A DNA stretch of 8,533 nucleotides, from positions 1 through 8,533 of the forward strand of contig JBFMFE010000104.1 in the NCBI GenBank assembly GCA_040752295.1. Direction: 5' to 3'. The stretch is from JBFMFE01 sp040752295 (lineage in GTDB: Bacteria; UBP15; UBA6099; JBFMBQ01). Of this stretch, positions 1 through 4,709 are shown piece by piece. Every line of letters begins with the position of its first letter. The stretch's first letter is position 1. A model generated the notes under the pieces. That model did not search any database. It worked only from the letters and a program-made list of their open reading frames with translations, and was not told the origin of the DNA. The position numbers and the translations under genes were made by a program.

Positions 1-125
1 AGGTTCTTAAGCCCCTCCTCCACGCGAACGAGCCTTTCGAACAGGTCAACGGGGATATGACTTTCTTCCCTCAAGACCTCGCGGACGACGACTCTGATCT
101 TCTCTTTCTCAAGGTCTATTGACAT
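1..125 (-). CDS. Hypothetical protein, N-terminal fragment cut by window edge
   Basis: This leftward reading frame begins at an ATG (125-123) and stays open to the window edge, giving 41 residues starting MSIDLEKEKIRVVVREVL. The visible part is rich in Glu, Lys, Arg and Val and would form amphipathic helix; I see no signal peptide or membrane segment. I do not recognise the family. An in-frame stop (158-156) with no ATG, GTG or TTG between it and 125 fixes the start. No Shine-Dalgarno precedes it; a sigma70-like promoter lies so close that the mRNA may be almost leaderless. It diverges from the FliG-like ORF to its right. That it is a real gene rests on the promoter and the codon usage; the function is unknown. 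Confidence 0.6.
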   Translation of the reverse strand, partial: MSIDLEKEKIRVVVREVLREESHIPVDLFERLVRVEEGLKN

Positions 126-137
126 CGCTACATATAA

Positions 138-167
138 ATTATGATAAGTGTGATCTCATAAAGTCAA
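138..167 (-). promoter_or_regulatory. Sigma70-like promoter for the left-edge gene
   Basis: Read on the minus strand, a -35 box TTGACT (167-162) and a -10 box CATAAT (143-138) are separated by 18 nt; each matches the consensus at 5 of 6 positions. The predicted transcript would start near 131, about 6 nt before the ATG at 125. The surrounding sequence is AT-rich compared with the rest of the window, as expected for a promoter. A weaker plus-strand pair (TTGACA 119-124, TATGAT 140-145, 15-nt spacer) overlaps it and could serve the rightward ORF. Confidence 0.5.
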
Positions 168-208
168 GTTATACACAGAATAACAACACGGCGCAGACGG
201 AACCGGGT

Positions 209-592
209 GTGAATATCGCCGCTTGTGGATCGTTGTTCGACAAAGACGAAAGGATCACGTATCACAAATTTCCCGCCGTTTCTTTGAGTTCTTATGCCCG
301 TCTTTCTTCGTCAAGCACCGCCTTTCTGATCTTCGTCTGCCTGCACGACTCGTCGCAGATCGCCGCTGCGCTCGCGGGGGAGACGGCGCAGACAATCGCG
401 GTCGTGTTAAGGTTTCTTCCTGCCGGGAAATCGGCGGCTGTGATGAAGCGGCTGGACGCGGGGCTGCGCGGCGAGACGGCAAAACGCCTTGCGGCGACGG
501 GTGAGGTTCCCACGGCGGTCGTCGCCGGAATTGAGGAGGTACTCCGGAAGAAGTTCGCGAACATCAGTCCCGCCGTCCGCCCCGGGCTGTGA
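209..592 (+). CDS. FliG middle-domain-like protein (orphan or remnant)
   Basis: From about 344 to 556 the translation follows the FliG middle domain (FliG_M) helix pattern: QIAAALAGETAQTIAVVLRF, then LPAGKSAAVMKRLDAGLRGE, then a closing helix ending IEEVLRKKF. FliG is the switch protein of the flagellar rotor, normally about 330-350 residues with N, M and C domains; here only the M-like part exists and a stop follows directly. The family's EHPQ motif, part of the FliM-binding surface, is replaced by ETAQ, so normal FliM binding is doubtful. The start is uncertain: the frame is open from a TTG at 119, and GTG 209 is my choice without a convincing Shine-Dalgarno; the region before about 290 is poorer in GC and may not be coding. 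It could be an orphan small protein or the remnant of a decayed fliG. MgtE's N domain has a related fold, but the residue pattern fits FliG better. Confidence 0.5.
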   Translation: MNIAACGSLFDKDERITYHKFPAVSLSSYARLSSSSTAFLIFVCLHDSSQIAAALAGETAQTIAVVLRFLPAGKSAAVMKRLDAGLRGETAKRLAATGEVPTAVVAGIEEVLRKKFANISPAVRPGL

Positions 593-654
593 GGGGGCGT
601 GTCCGTGCAAGGCGCGCGAGGCGGCGCAGAGGGATGGGCGCGCGGGTCTGCCGT

Positions 655-915
655 TCAGTCCGGCGTTACGACGTAGACCGAGTCGCCCTTGCGCGCGACG
701 CCCGCGACCTTTATGCCGACGCTGTCGCCGGGCGCCGCCCTGTTGACGGGCGCGTTGTCGAGCTGCATGGATTCGAGTTTCTGGCGCAGGTCGGTGGTGG
801 CGCCTCTGACGTGGATTTCGTCGCCGACGTTCAGCTCGCCGTCGGTCACGTCCACGGCGGCGACGCTTATCCTGGAGAAGTAATGACTTACCTTTCCCAC
901 CAGTTTTTCTCCCAT
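655..915 (-). CDS. Translation elongation factor-like protein (stand-alone domain II)
   Basis: An 86-residue protein with the beta-barrel pattern of translation-factor domain II (EF-Tu domain 2-like): VGKVSHYFSRISVAAVDVTD (residues 6-25), GDEIHVRG (31-38), then LESMQLDNAPVNRAAPGDSV (47-66) and IKV-x8-GDSVYVV. There is no GTPase domain, so it cannot act as a GTPase. Small proteins of this type are widespread in bacteria and archaea, and a similar barrel occurs at the C-terminus of U32 peptidases; their role is not established. The start is supported by AGGGGG (930-925), 9 nt before the ATG. It is transcribed divergently from the DUF3786 gene and faces the FliG-like ORF tail to tail; no clear terminator is visible in the 62-bp gap. 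The family call is firm; the function is open. Confidence 0.88.
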   Translation of the reverse strand: MGEKLVGKVSHYFSRISVAAVDVTDGELNVGDEIHVRGATTDLRQKLESMQLDNAPVNRAAPGDSVGIKVAGVARKGDSVYVVTPD

Positions 916-935
916 TGCCCGTTTCCCCCTTGATC

Positions 936-1044
936 TGGATTCAGTACGCGGTCACACGGGTTGCGTATATTGTACTCCGGAGGGGCGTTATTTGTATACT
1001 TATGGAACAACAGAGACCGGGTTCACGGGAGGTTTTTCGGCGTT
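936..1044. promoter_or_regulatory. Divergent promoter region between the EF-like and DUF3786 genes
   Basis: An AT-richer patch within a GC-rich surrounding. It holds a minus-strand -10-like TACAAT (974-969), a plus-strand -10-like TATACT (995-1000) and, between them, an 8-bp perfect palindrome CTCCGGAG (975-982) that could be an operator. Neither -10 has a convincing -35 at 16-18 nt, so the assignment is tentative. A start near 1007 would give the DUF3786 mRNA a leader of about 80 nt. Confidence 0.25.
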
Positions 1045-1081
1045 CGGGGATTGATTGACTCCCCGGACACGGAAAGGGGGA
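1045..1081 (+). promoter_or_regulatory. 5' leader hairpin that may compete for the Shine-Dalgarno
   Basis: CGGGGA (1045-1050) pairs with TCCCCG (1060-1065) around a 9-nt loop. The same TCCCC (1060-1064) can instead pair with GGGGA (1077-1081), which covers most of the Shine-Dalgarno AAGGGGG (1074-1080) of the DUF3786 gene. The two pairings exclude each other, the layout of a simple translational switch. The complementarity is seen; regulation is inferred, and C/G-rich pairing can arise by chance in this base composition. Confidence 0.3.
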
Positions 1082-1085
1082 CAGC

Positions 1086-1742
1086 GTGTACCGGCGGGCG
1101 CACTACATGAAGGTTGTCGAGGCGGCGAAGGCGGCGTTGAGCGGCGCGGACGTGGAGAGGAAAGCGGCGGTTTGCGGGTTCCGCGCCGCCGGTCTCGCGC
1201 ACGCGGGGCATGAAAGCGTGTGCGCGGCGTACGAGGTGCCGTTCATGGGGATGACGAATTACCTGTTATACCCATCGCTGGAGCTTGAGAGGGAGGGCGG
1301 CGGGGCGGCGTCGCGGGTGCTGCAGTGCGTGGTACTGCATCACCTGCATCACGCGCGGGAGGCGGCGCTGGAGGGCAGGTACGTGTCGTTCGCGGAGATT
1401 CCCGGGCTGGCGCCGTACGTTCCGGCGGTGAAGCGGAGGGTTTTCGACGTGCTGGCGCGGGCGTACGGCGGCGCGCCCGTGCGGCTGGGCGAGGCGCTGG
1501 CGGCGGTCGGGGGCAGAGCGCACGGCGCCGGCGACGCGTCGGGCGTGGTGTGGCTGCTGCCGAGGGTTCCGGCGATGGTGGTGATATACGGCGCGGACGA
1601 GGAGGAGCGCGCCGCGGCTTCGATGCTTTTCGACGCCTCGGTGACGGAGTTTCTGCCCCTCGAGGACATAGTGGCGGCGGCGGAACTCGCCGCCCACCGG
1701 CTGAGATACTTCGCCGTGAAGACCGGGGAGGGACATGGCTGA
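1086..1742 (+). CDS. DUF3786 domain-containing protein
   Basis: A 218-residue soluble protein matching the DUF3786 layout: an N-terminal helix; a short strand pair ending VPFMGMTNYLLYPSLELE (51-68); a helical stretch with VVLHHLHHARE (82-92); the typical YVSFAEIPGLAPYVPAVKRR (99-118); VFDVLARAYGG (119-129); then LPRVPAMVVIYGADEEERAA (158-177) and the closing LFDASVTEFLPLEDI (181-195). The molecular function of the family is not known, and I see no metal-binding or catalytic set I could defend. GTG is chosen as start because AAGGGGG (1074-1080) lies 5 nt before it; an in-frame ATG at 1107 has no better site. The last codons overlap the phosphatase gene by 8 nt, so the two are co-translated. 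Base composition is extreme (one 60-nt line, 1441-1500, has 47 G/C). Confidence 0.88.
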   Translation: MYRRAHYMKVVEAAKAALSGADVERKAAVCGFRAAGLAHAGHESVCAAYEVPFMGMTNYLLYPSLELEREGGGAASRVLQCVVLHHLHHAREAALEGRYVSFAEIPGLAPYVPAVKRRVFDVLARAYGGAPVRLGEALAAVGGRAHGAGDASGVVWLLPRVPAMVVIYGADEEERAAASMLFDASVTEFLPLEDIVAAAELAAHRLRYFAVKTGEGHG

Positions 1743-2487
1743 AGAAGACGGCGGATTGAGGATCGCGGACGTTCTGAAGACGGGCGACAAGCTCGGAGCG
1801 GGCGCCGCGGGGATCAGGGAATACCGTGTCCCCGGAGCGCGCGTGTGCGCGCTGTTTCTGCCGGTGGAGCCGCAGGGGGGGGACATGTACGCGATATATC
1901 ACCTCCGCGGCGGGCGCGCCGGCGTGTTCGTGGGTGACGTGTCGGGGCACGATTTCTCCTCCGCCATCGTCGCCGCCGAGGTGATGAAATACGTCGAGTC
2001 GAACCGCGACCGTATGCGCGAGCCGGGCGCGTTTCTCACGATGATGTGCTCCGACCTTCACGCGCGGCTCAGCTCGTACCAGAGGCACATCACGGCGGGC
2101 GTCTTCGTGATCGATCCGGGAGCGGACTCGCTTCTGATCAGCACGGCGGGGCACCCGCACTCGCTGGTTTTCGACGCGCAGGGGAGGGCGCCGCGGACCG
2201 CCGGGGCGAGGGCTTTTCCCATAGGATTCGAGAAGAAGGTCTCGTACGGGACGTGCGCGGAGAGGTTCGCGAAGGGCGACGTGCTGGTTACGTTCACCGA
2301 CGGTGTGGTTTCGGGGAAAGACGCCGGCGGCGGGGAATTCGGCACGGCGCCGCTCGAGAGCAGTTTCGCCTCCGCGCGTGGGGACGTGCGGCGCGCCCTG
2401 GGTGAAATAGAGAAACGTCTCAAGGCGTTCGCGCCGACGGAAGGGACGAAGGACGACAGGACGATACTGTGCGTTGAGAGATGCTGA
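1735..2487 (+). CDS. SpoIIE/RsbU-type PP2C-like serine/threonine phosphatase
   Basis: A 250-residue protein consisting essentially of one SpoIIE-type PP2C catalytic domain. Such enzymes are Mn/Mg-dependent and remove phosphate from Ser/Thr, classically on anti-anti-sigma factors. The metal-ligand motifs are all visible: GGDMY (48-52, D50), GDVSGH (67-72, D68), STAGHPHSLVF (136-146), FTDGV (187-191, D189) and KDDRTIL (239-245, D240/D241). No sensory PAS, GAF, response-regulator or HAMP domain and no membrane segment precedes it, unlike most RsbU relatives, so its input must come from elsewhere, perhaps the overlapping DUF3786 protein. The ATG overlaps the upstream stop by 8 nt and is preceded by GGGGAGGG. 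No anti-sigma or anti-anti-sigma gene is in the window, so the target is unknown. Confidence 0.93.
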   Translation: MAEEDGGLRIADVLKTGDKLGAGAAGIREYRVPGARVCALFLPVEPQGGDMYAIYHLRGGRAGVFVGDVSGHDFSSAIVAAEVMKYVESNRDRMREPGAFLTMMCSDLHARLSSYQRHITAGVFVIDPGADSLLISTAGHPHSLVFDAQGRAPRTAGARAFPIGFEKKVSYGTCAERFAKGDVLVTFTDGVVSGKDAGGGEFGTAPLESSFASARGDVRRALGEIEKRLKAFAPTEGTKDDRTILCVERC

Positions 2488-2530
2488 CGCTCGCCGGGGC
2501 GGCGGGCGGGAACCGCTGAATGATTGAGGT

Positions 2531-2643
2531 TTGCATAAGCAATGGAAAATCTCCTCTCTCGCAAATTGCCTGTTGACAGGCTGGAAGCCCGTCCCACAAT
2601 TACAAGAGAATCCTTTTCAGGTGGGACAGGCGCCTTGCCCGTC
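2531..2643. repeat. REP-like inverted repeat pair upstream of the amidohydrolase
   Basis: Two 23-nt arms, 2575-2597 and 2621-2643, are inverted copies of each other at 17 of 23 positions and end in GTCCCAC / GTGGGAC around a 23-nt spacer. Each arm is itself a small hairpin (GGCT-GGA-AGCC in the left one). This is the layout of a REP/BIME-type intergenic element. The word TTGCATAAGC at 2531-2540 recurs at 3923-3932 inside the hairpin array beyond the next gene, and TTGACAGGC (2573-2581) recurs inverted at 3755-3763. The 2488-2714 gap holds no other gene that I can see. Confidence 0.65.
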
Positions 2644-2704
2644 GGAAAAAGATCACATTGTTTTACTTAATTTTTGCAAACCTCGATACGCGGGCGCGAA
2701 AACG

Positions 2705-2709
2705 GGAGG
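2705..2709 (+). promoter_or_regulatory. Ribosome binding site deciding the amidohydrolase start
   Basis: GGAGG is followed by two nucleotides and then ATGATG. The first ATG (2712) is only 2 nt away and the second (2715) 5 nt away, so the second is the more likely start. The frame is open upstream to an ATG-like start at 2658, but that one has no Shine-Dalgarno and would add an unrelated 19-residue tail. Confidence 0.7.
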
Positions 2710-2714
2710 ACATG

Positions 2715-3737
2715 ATGAAGGACGGATTCAAAACCACTTTCGATGACTGCTATTCGCTGTGCGAGCTTCCGTGGTTTGAACTCGACGATTCGGGGCGGCT
2801 GAAAACAACGCCGGAGGCGCGCCTGAAAATCATAGATTTCCACACACATATCGGGCTTTCTCAATTTTTCAGGGGAAAAATTGATATGTGGAAAGAAACG
2901 CCGGAAGTCCTGCATTACTTCCCCGCACGAGGCAACCCCATAGACCTCAACACCTACACCTTCAAGAACCTGACCGACGACAACAGAAAAAAGATGAAAA
3001 AACACCTTACCACCGCGGTCTTTGTCGGCTCCGACCGTGCGCGGACGCACACCATCCCCAACTTCCTGCGCGAGATGGACGCCCTGGGCGTGGAAAAATC
3101 CGTCGTCCTCGCGATAGAGGTCCGCTTCCTTTTCAGAAACACGGCGGTAATATTAGAAAACCTGAAGGATCACCCTCGTCTCATCCCCTTCTGCTGCATA
3201 CATCCCGCGCACGGCAGGATACAGGAAAAACTGGAAAAACACATCGCCGCGGGCGCGAAAGGGCTGAAGTTCCACCCCGTTTTCCAGACGATTGCACCGG
3301 ACGCCCCCGGCGCGCTCAAGCTGTTTTCGCTCTGCGCGCGTTACAATCTGCCTATACTTACCCATACGAGCGCCTCAGGCGAGGAACCCGCATTCATGCA
3401 ATCCTTCGCCCGACTCGAAAGGTTCCGCGAAGCCATCAAGGCGGCTCAGGGTACACCGTTCATCTTGGGACACTCCGGCATGACGGACGGCTGCCGTCAG
3501 GCGATACAGTACGCCGTCGAGTTCGACAACGTTTACCTTGAGCTGAGCGGGCAGCCCGTGTGCCGGCTCCGCGAGATTTTCGAAAAGGTCGATCACAGCC
3601 GCCTCCTCTTCGGCTCCGACTGGCCCTTCTATCACGCCGCCTTCCCCCTCGCCAGCGTTCTCATCGCCACCGAGGGAGACGAAACGCTCAGGCGGATGGC
3701 GCTGTACGAAAACGCCGCGAGCCTCCTGCGTCTCTAG
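2715..3737 (+). CDS. Amidohydrolase family metal-dependent hydrolase (Amidohydro_2)
   Basis: A 340-residue cytoplasmic TIM-barrel hydrolase of the Amidohydro_2 type. The metal-site series is complete and in order: DFHTHIG (41-47; H43, H45), AKGLKFHP (181-188; H187), LPILTHTS (212-219; H217), FILGHSGM (249-256; H253) and LLFGSDWPF (297-305; D302). These enzymes hydrolyse, decarboxylate or hydrate small cyclic or acyl substrates using one or two metal ions; the substrate cannot be told from sequence. The N-terminal 35 residues before the first strand and the insert at 52-95 are less typical. It appears monocistronic, flanked on both sides by related repeats. Its codons are less extreme in GC than those of 1086-2487 (2941-3000 has only 25 G/C of 60), which might reflect a separate origin. 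Confidence 0.92.
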   Translation: MKDGFKTTFDDCYSLCELPWFELDDSGRLKTTPEARLKIIDFHTHIGLSQFFRGKIDMWKETPEVLHYFPARGNPIDLNTYTFKNLTDDNRKKMKKHLTTAVFVGSDRARTHTIPNFLREMDALGVEKSVVLAIEVRFLFRNTAVILENLKDHPRLIPFCCIHPAHGRIQEKLEKHIAAGAKGLKFHPVFQTIAPDAPGALKLFSLCARYNLPILTHTSASGEEPAFMQSFARLERFREAIKAAQGTPFILGHSGMTDGCRQAIQYAVEFDNVYLELSGQPVCRLREIFEKVDHSRLLFGSDWPFYHAAFPLASVLIATEGDETLRRMALYENAASLLRL

Positions 3738-3740
3738 GGG

Positions 3741-3763
3741 TTGACTTATATATAGCCTGTCAA
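3741..3763. repeat. TTGAC...GTCAA inverted repeat at the start of the array
   Basis: TTGAC (3741-3745) and GTCAA (3759-3763) flank an AT-rich 13-nt centre starting 3 nt after the amidohydrolase stop. Its right half, GCCTGTCAA (3755-3763), is the exact reverse complement of TTGACAGGC at 2573-2581, so the amidohydrolase gene sits between two inverted 9-bp words. Confidence 0.5.
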
Positions 3764-3811
3764 ATCATGAGAAAAACAGTATGGGCGAAACGCATTGAAA
3801 CGCATTGGAGT

Positions 3812-3843
3812 GCCTGCCTGTGCGTGAACGCACGCAGACAGGC
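3812..3843. repeat. Inverted variant of the 32-bp repeat with a different inner stem
   Basis: Outer arms GCCTGCCTGTGC (3812-3823) and GCAGACAGGC (3834-3843) are the exact reverse complements of the right and left arms of the two 32-bp repeats at 4064 and 4201. The centre differs: GTGAACGCAC here against CGTGCTCG in the other two. Both centres can fold, so the outer arms are conserved while the tip changes. Confidence 0.65.
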
Positions 3844-3864
3844 GGTGATTTATCACCGCTTTGC

Positions 3865-3892
3865 CATTGCCGGCGATTAATCGCCGGCAATG
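3865..3892. repeat. Perfect 28-bp palindrome
   Basis: The 28 bases from 3865 to 3892 equal their own reverse complement, centred on TTAA between 3878 and 3879, starting CATTGCCGGCGATT. It is the longest perfect palindrome I found in the window and forms the core of the 114-bp element. Confidence 0.85.
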
Positions 3893-4063
3893 AAAGCGGC
3901 GCTGAAGCGCCGCACTCCATGGTTGCATAAGCGCGAAGCGCCCTGGAGTTCGGGCGAGCGTGCGACGGGCGGATTTGCCAGTGGCAAATGTATTCCGCCG
4001 GGCGCAGCTTGCGAAGCCCCGAAGAAGGAGCACGCGTCTGCGAGCGCCGTGCCTGCGCCGCCG

Positions 4064-4095
4064 GCCTGTCTGCCGTGCTCGGCACAGGCAGGCGC
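4064..4095 (+). repeat. 32-bp exact direct repeat, copy 1
   Basis: The 32 bases starting GCCTGTCTGCCGTGCTCGGC are identical to those at 4201-4232. The unit is itself an imperfect hairpin with TGCCG-tgct-CGGCA at the tip and CCTGTC / CAGGCAGG arms. It is followed by a GGCAGGCAGG tract (4097-4106) also seen in related form after copy 2. Confidence 0.85.
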
Positions 4096-4200
4096 GGCAG
4101 GCAGGCCCGCGAGAAGGTGAGCGGACTGGTGTGCAAACACCGCCCTGTTTCCCGCGCTCCGCGCGGGAGTGAAGGCGGCGATGACTCGCCGCAGTCCAGT

Positions 4201-4232
4201 GCCTGTCTGCCGTGCTCGGCACAGGCAGGCGC
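4201..4232 (+). repeat. 32-bp exact direct repeat, copy 2
   Basis: Exact copy of 4064-4095, offset by 137 bp, preceded by the linker AGTCCAGT after a GCGGCGA/TCGCCGC hairpin and followed by a CAGGCAGGC tract (4241-4249). Only two copies in this orientation are present and the intervening sequence is not a unique spacer, so it is not a CRISPR. Confidence 0.85.
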
Positions 4233-4295
4233 AGACAGGGCAGGCAGGCGGCTGACGCCGCAATCCATCGTGACAAAGAACGTGCTAAAGTTTAC

Positions 4296-4709
4296 CTATT
4301 CATCCAGAAAATAATGCCGGAAGTACGCCATCGCAGTGGGGCGGTCGCCTATTTCCATCGTGAAAAGCCGTTTGATCAGGAAACCGTCTATGAGCGAACC
4401 CCGGTACTTCAGTCTCCGCGTGAGAACGGACCTGATCGGCAGCGCGCCGACCATGAGACTGACCAGGTCCACAAGAGAAACCCTCATCACGGCGTCGCAG
4501 CCTGCGGCATCCCCGACGGACACGCTGTGACCGTCCGCCGACAGGCTCAACACTATCGGCGCCTTGTCGTCAATTATTATCGCGACCCGTTTGCGGTCTT
4601 TGTTCCGCAGAAGCCTTCTCACCACCGCCGACCCCGCGGGGTCGGCGTACTTGATCGTCAGCAGCTCATCCAGGTGCTCCGCAAGCTCCACGGAAGAAAC
4701 CTCGATCAC
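4296..4709 (-). CDS. SCP2 sterol-binding-domain-like protein
   Basis: A 137-residue soluble protein, last gene of the leftward redox operon. Its pattern is that of a minimal SCP2 domain, which forms a hydrophobic pocket for lipids or acyl compounds: strands KRVAIIIDDKAPIVLSLS (40-57) and HSVSVGDAAGCDAVMRVS (61-78), the helix SLVDLVSLMVGALP (78-91), then the RRLKYRGSL turn (98-106), the spot where family members carry a G-x-L-x-x-x-G-D-like segment, and a final amphipathic helix. Similarity is at the level of pattern, so the family call is probable rather than certain. The GTG start overlaps the upstream stop as GTGA (4709-4706), preceded by a G-rich Shine-Dalgarno-like run. Coupled translation argues it serves the oxidoreductase, perhaps by binding a hydrophobic substrate or product; that is inference. 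Confidence 0.72.
   Translation of the reverse strand: MIEVSSVELAEHLDELLTIKYADPAGSAVVRRLLRNKDRKRVAIIIDDKAPIVLSLSADGHSVSVGDAAGCDAVMRVSLVDLVSLMVGALPIRSVLTRRLKYRGSLIDGFLIKRLFTMEIGDRPTAMAYFRHYFLDE

Larger units (their letters stand above)
3806..3919. repeat. 114-bp nested-hairpin element bounded by inverted TGGAGTGC
   Basis: The segment begins with TGGAGTGC (3806-3813) and ends with its exact reverse complement GCACTCCA (3912-3919). Four hairpins are packed end to end inside (3812-3843, 3842-3859, 3865-3892, 3896-3913). It looks like a discrete unit, in size and termini comparable to a small MITE or REP-type element, though I see no target-site duplication. A direct repeat of GAAACGCATT (3787-3796, 3797-3806) lies immediately to its left. 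Confidence 0.6.
3738..4295. repeat. Hairpin array between convergent genes, no coding content
   Basis: About 550 bp between the stops of the amidohydrolase and SCP2 genes is a near-continuous string of short palindromes. Besides those listed separately, it contains GCGGTGAT-tt-ATCACCGC (3842-3859), GCGGCGCT-ga-AGCGCCGC (3896-3913), GCGC-gaa-GCGC (3931-3941), ATTTGCC-agt-GGCAAAT inside GGCGG/CCGCC (3968-3999), GGTGT-gcaa-ACACC (4128-4141), TCCCGCGC-tcc-GCGCGGGA (4150-4168), GCGGCGA-tgac-TCGCCGC (4175-4192) and GCGGC-tgac-GCCGC (4248-4261). Recurrent linkers are TGGAGTGC, ACTCCATGG, ACTGGTGTGC, AGTCCAGTGC and AATCCATCG. Stem sequences differ from unit to unit while pairing is kept. Open frames run through on both strands, but their peptides share no family resemblance and merely reflect low stop frequency. 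Confidence 0.8.

Noticed and set aside
119..121. TTG at 119 as the start of the FliG-like gene
   Set aside because: It lies inside the divergent promoter and inside the start of the leftward gene, has no Shine-Dalgarno, and the next 30 residues look non-coding.
593..654. Terminator between the convergent FliG-like and EF-like genes
   Set aside because: GC-rich but no stable stem followed by a T-run on either strand.
1243..2160. 305-codon minus-strand open frame
   Set aside because: Antisense to the DUF3786 and phosphatase genes; Arg/Pro-rich composition typical of a shadow frame in high-GC coding DNA.
2658..2714. ATG at 2658 as amidohydrolase start
   Set aside because: No Shine-Dalgarno in front of it; the added 19 residues are unlike the family and GGAGG lies just before ATGATG at 2712-2717.
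4064..4232. CRISPR array suggested by an exact 32-bp repeat
   Set aside because: Only two direct copies, 105 bp apart, with further palindromes rather than a unique spacer between them, and no cas genes.
3746..4314. Several overlapping open frames on both strands (70-176 residues) in the intergenic region between the amidohydrolase and SCP2 genes
   Set aside because: They lie in the hairpin array, encode low-complexity Arg/Ala/Cys-rich peptides on both strands at once and match no family; openness follows from few stop codons in palindromic GC-rich DNA.
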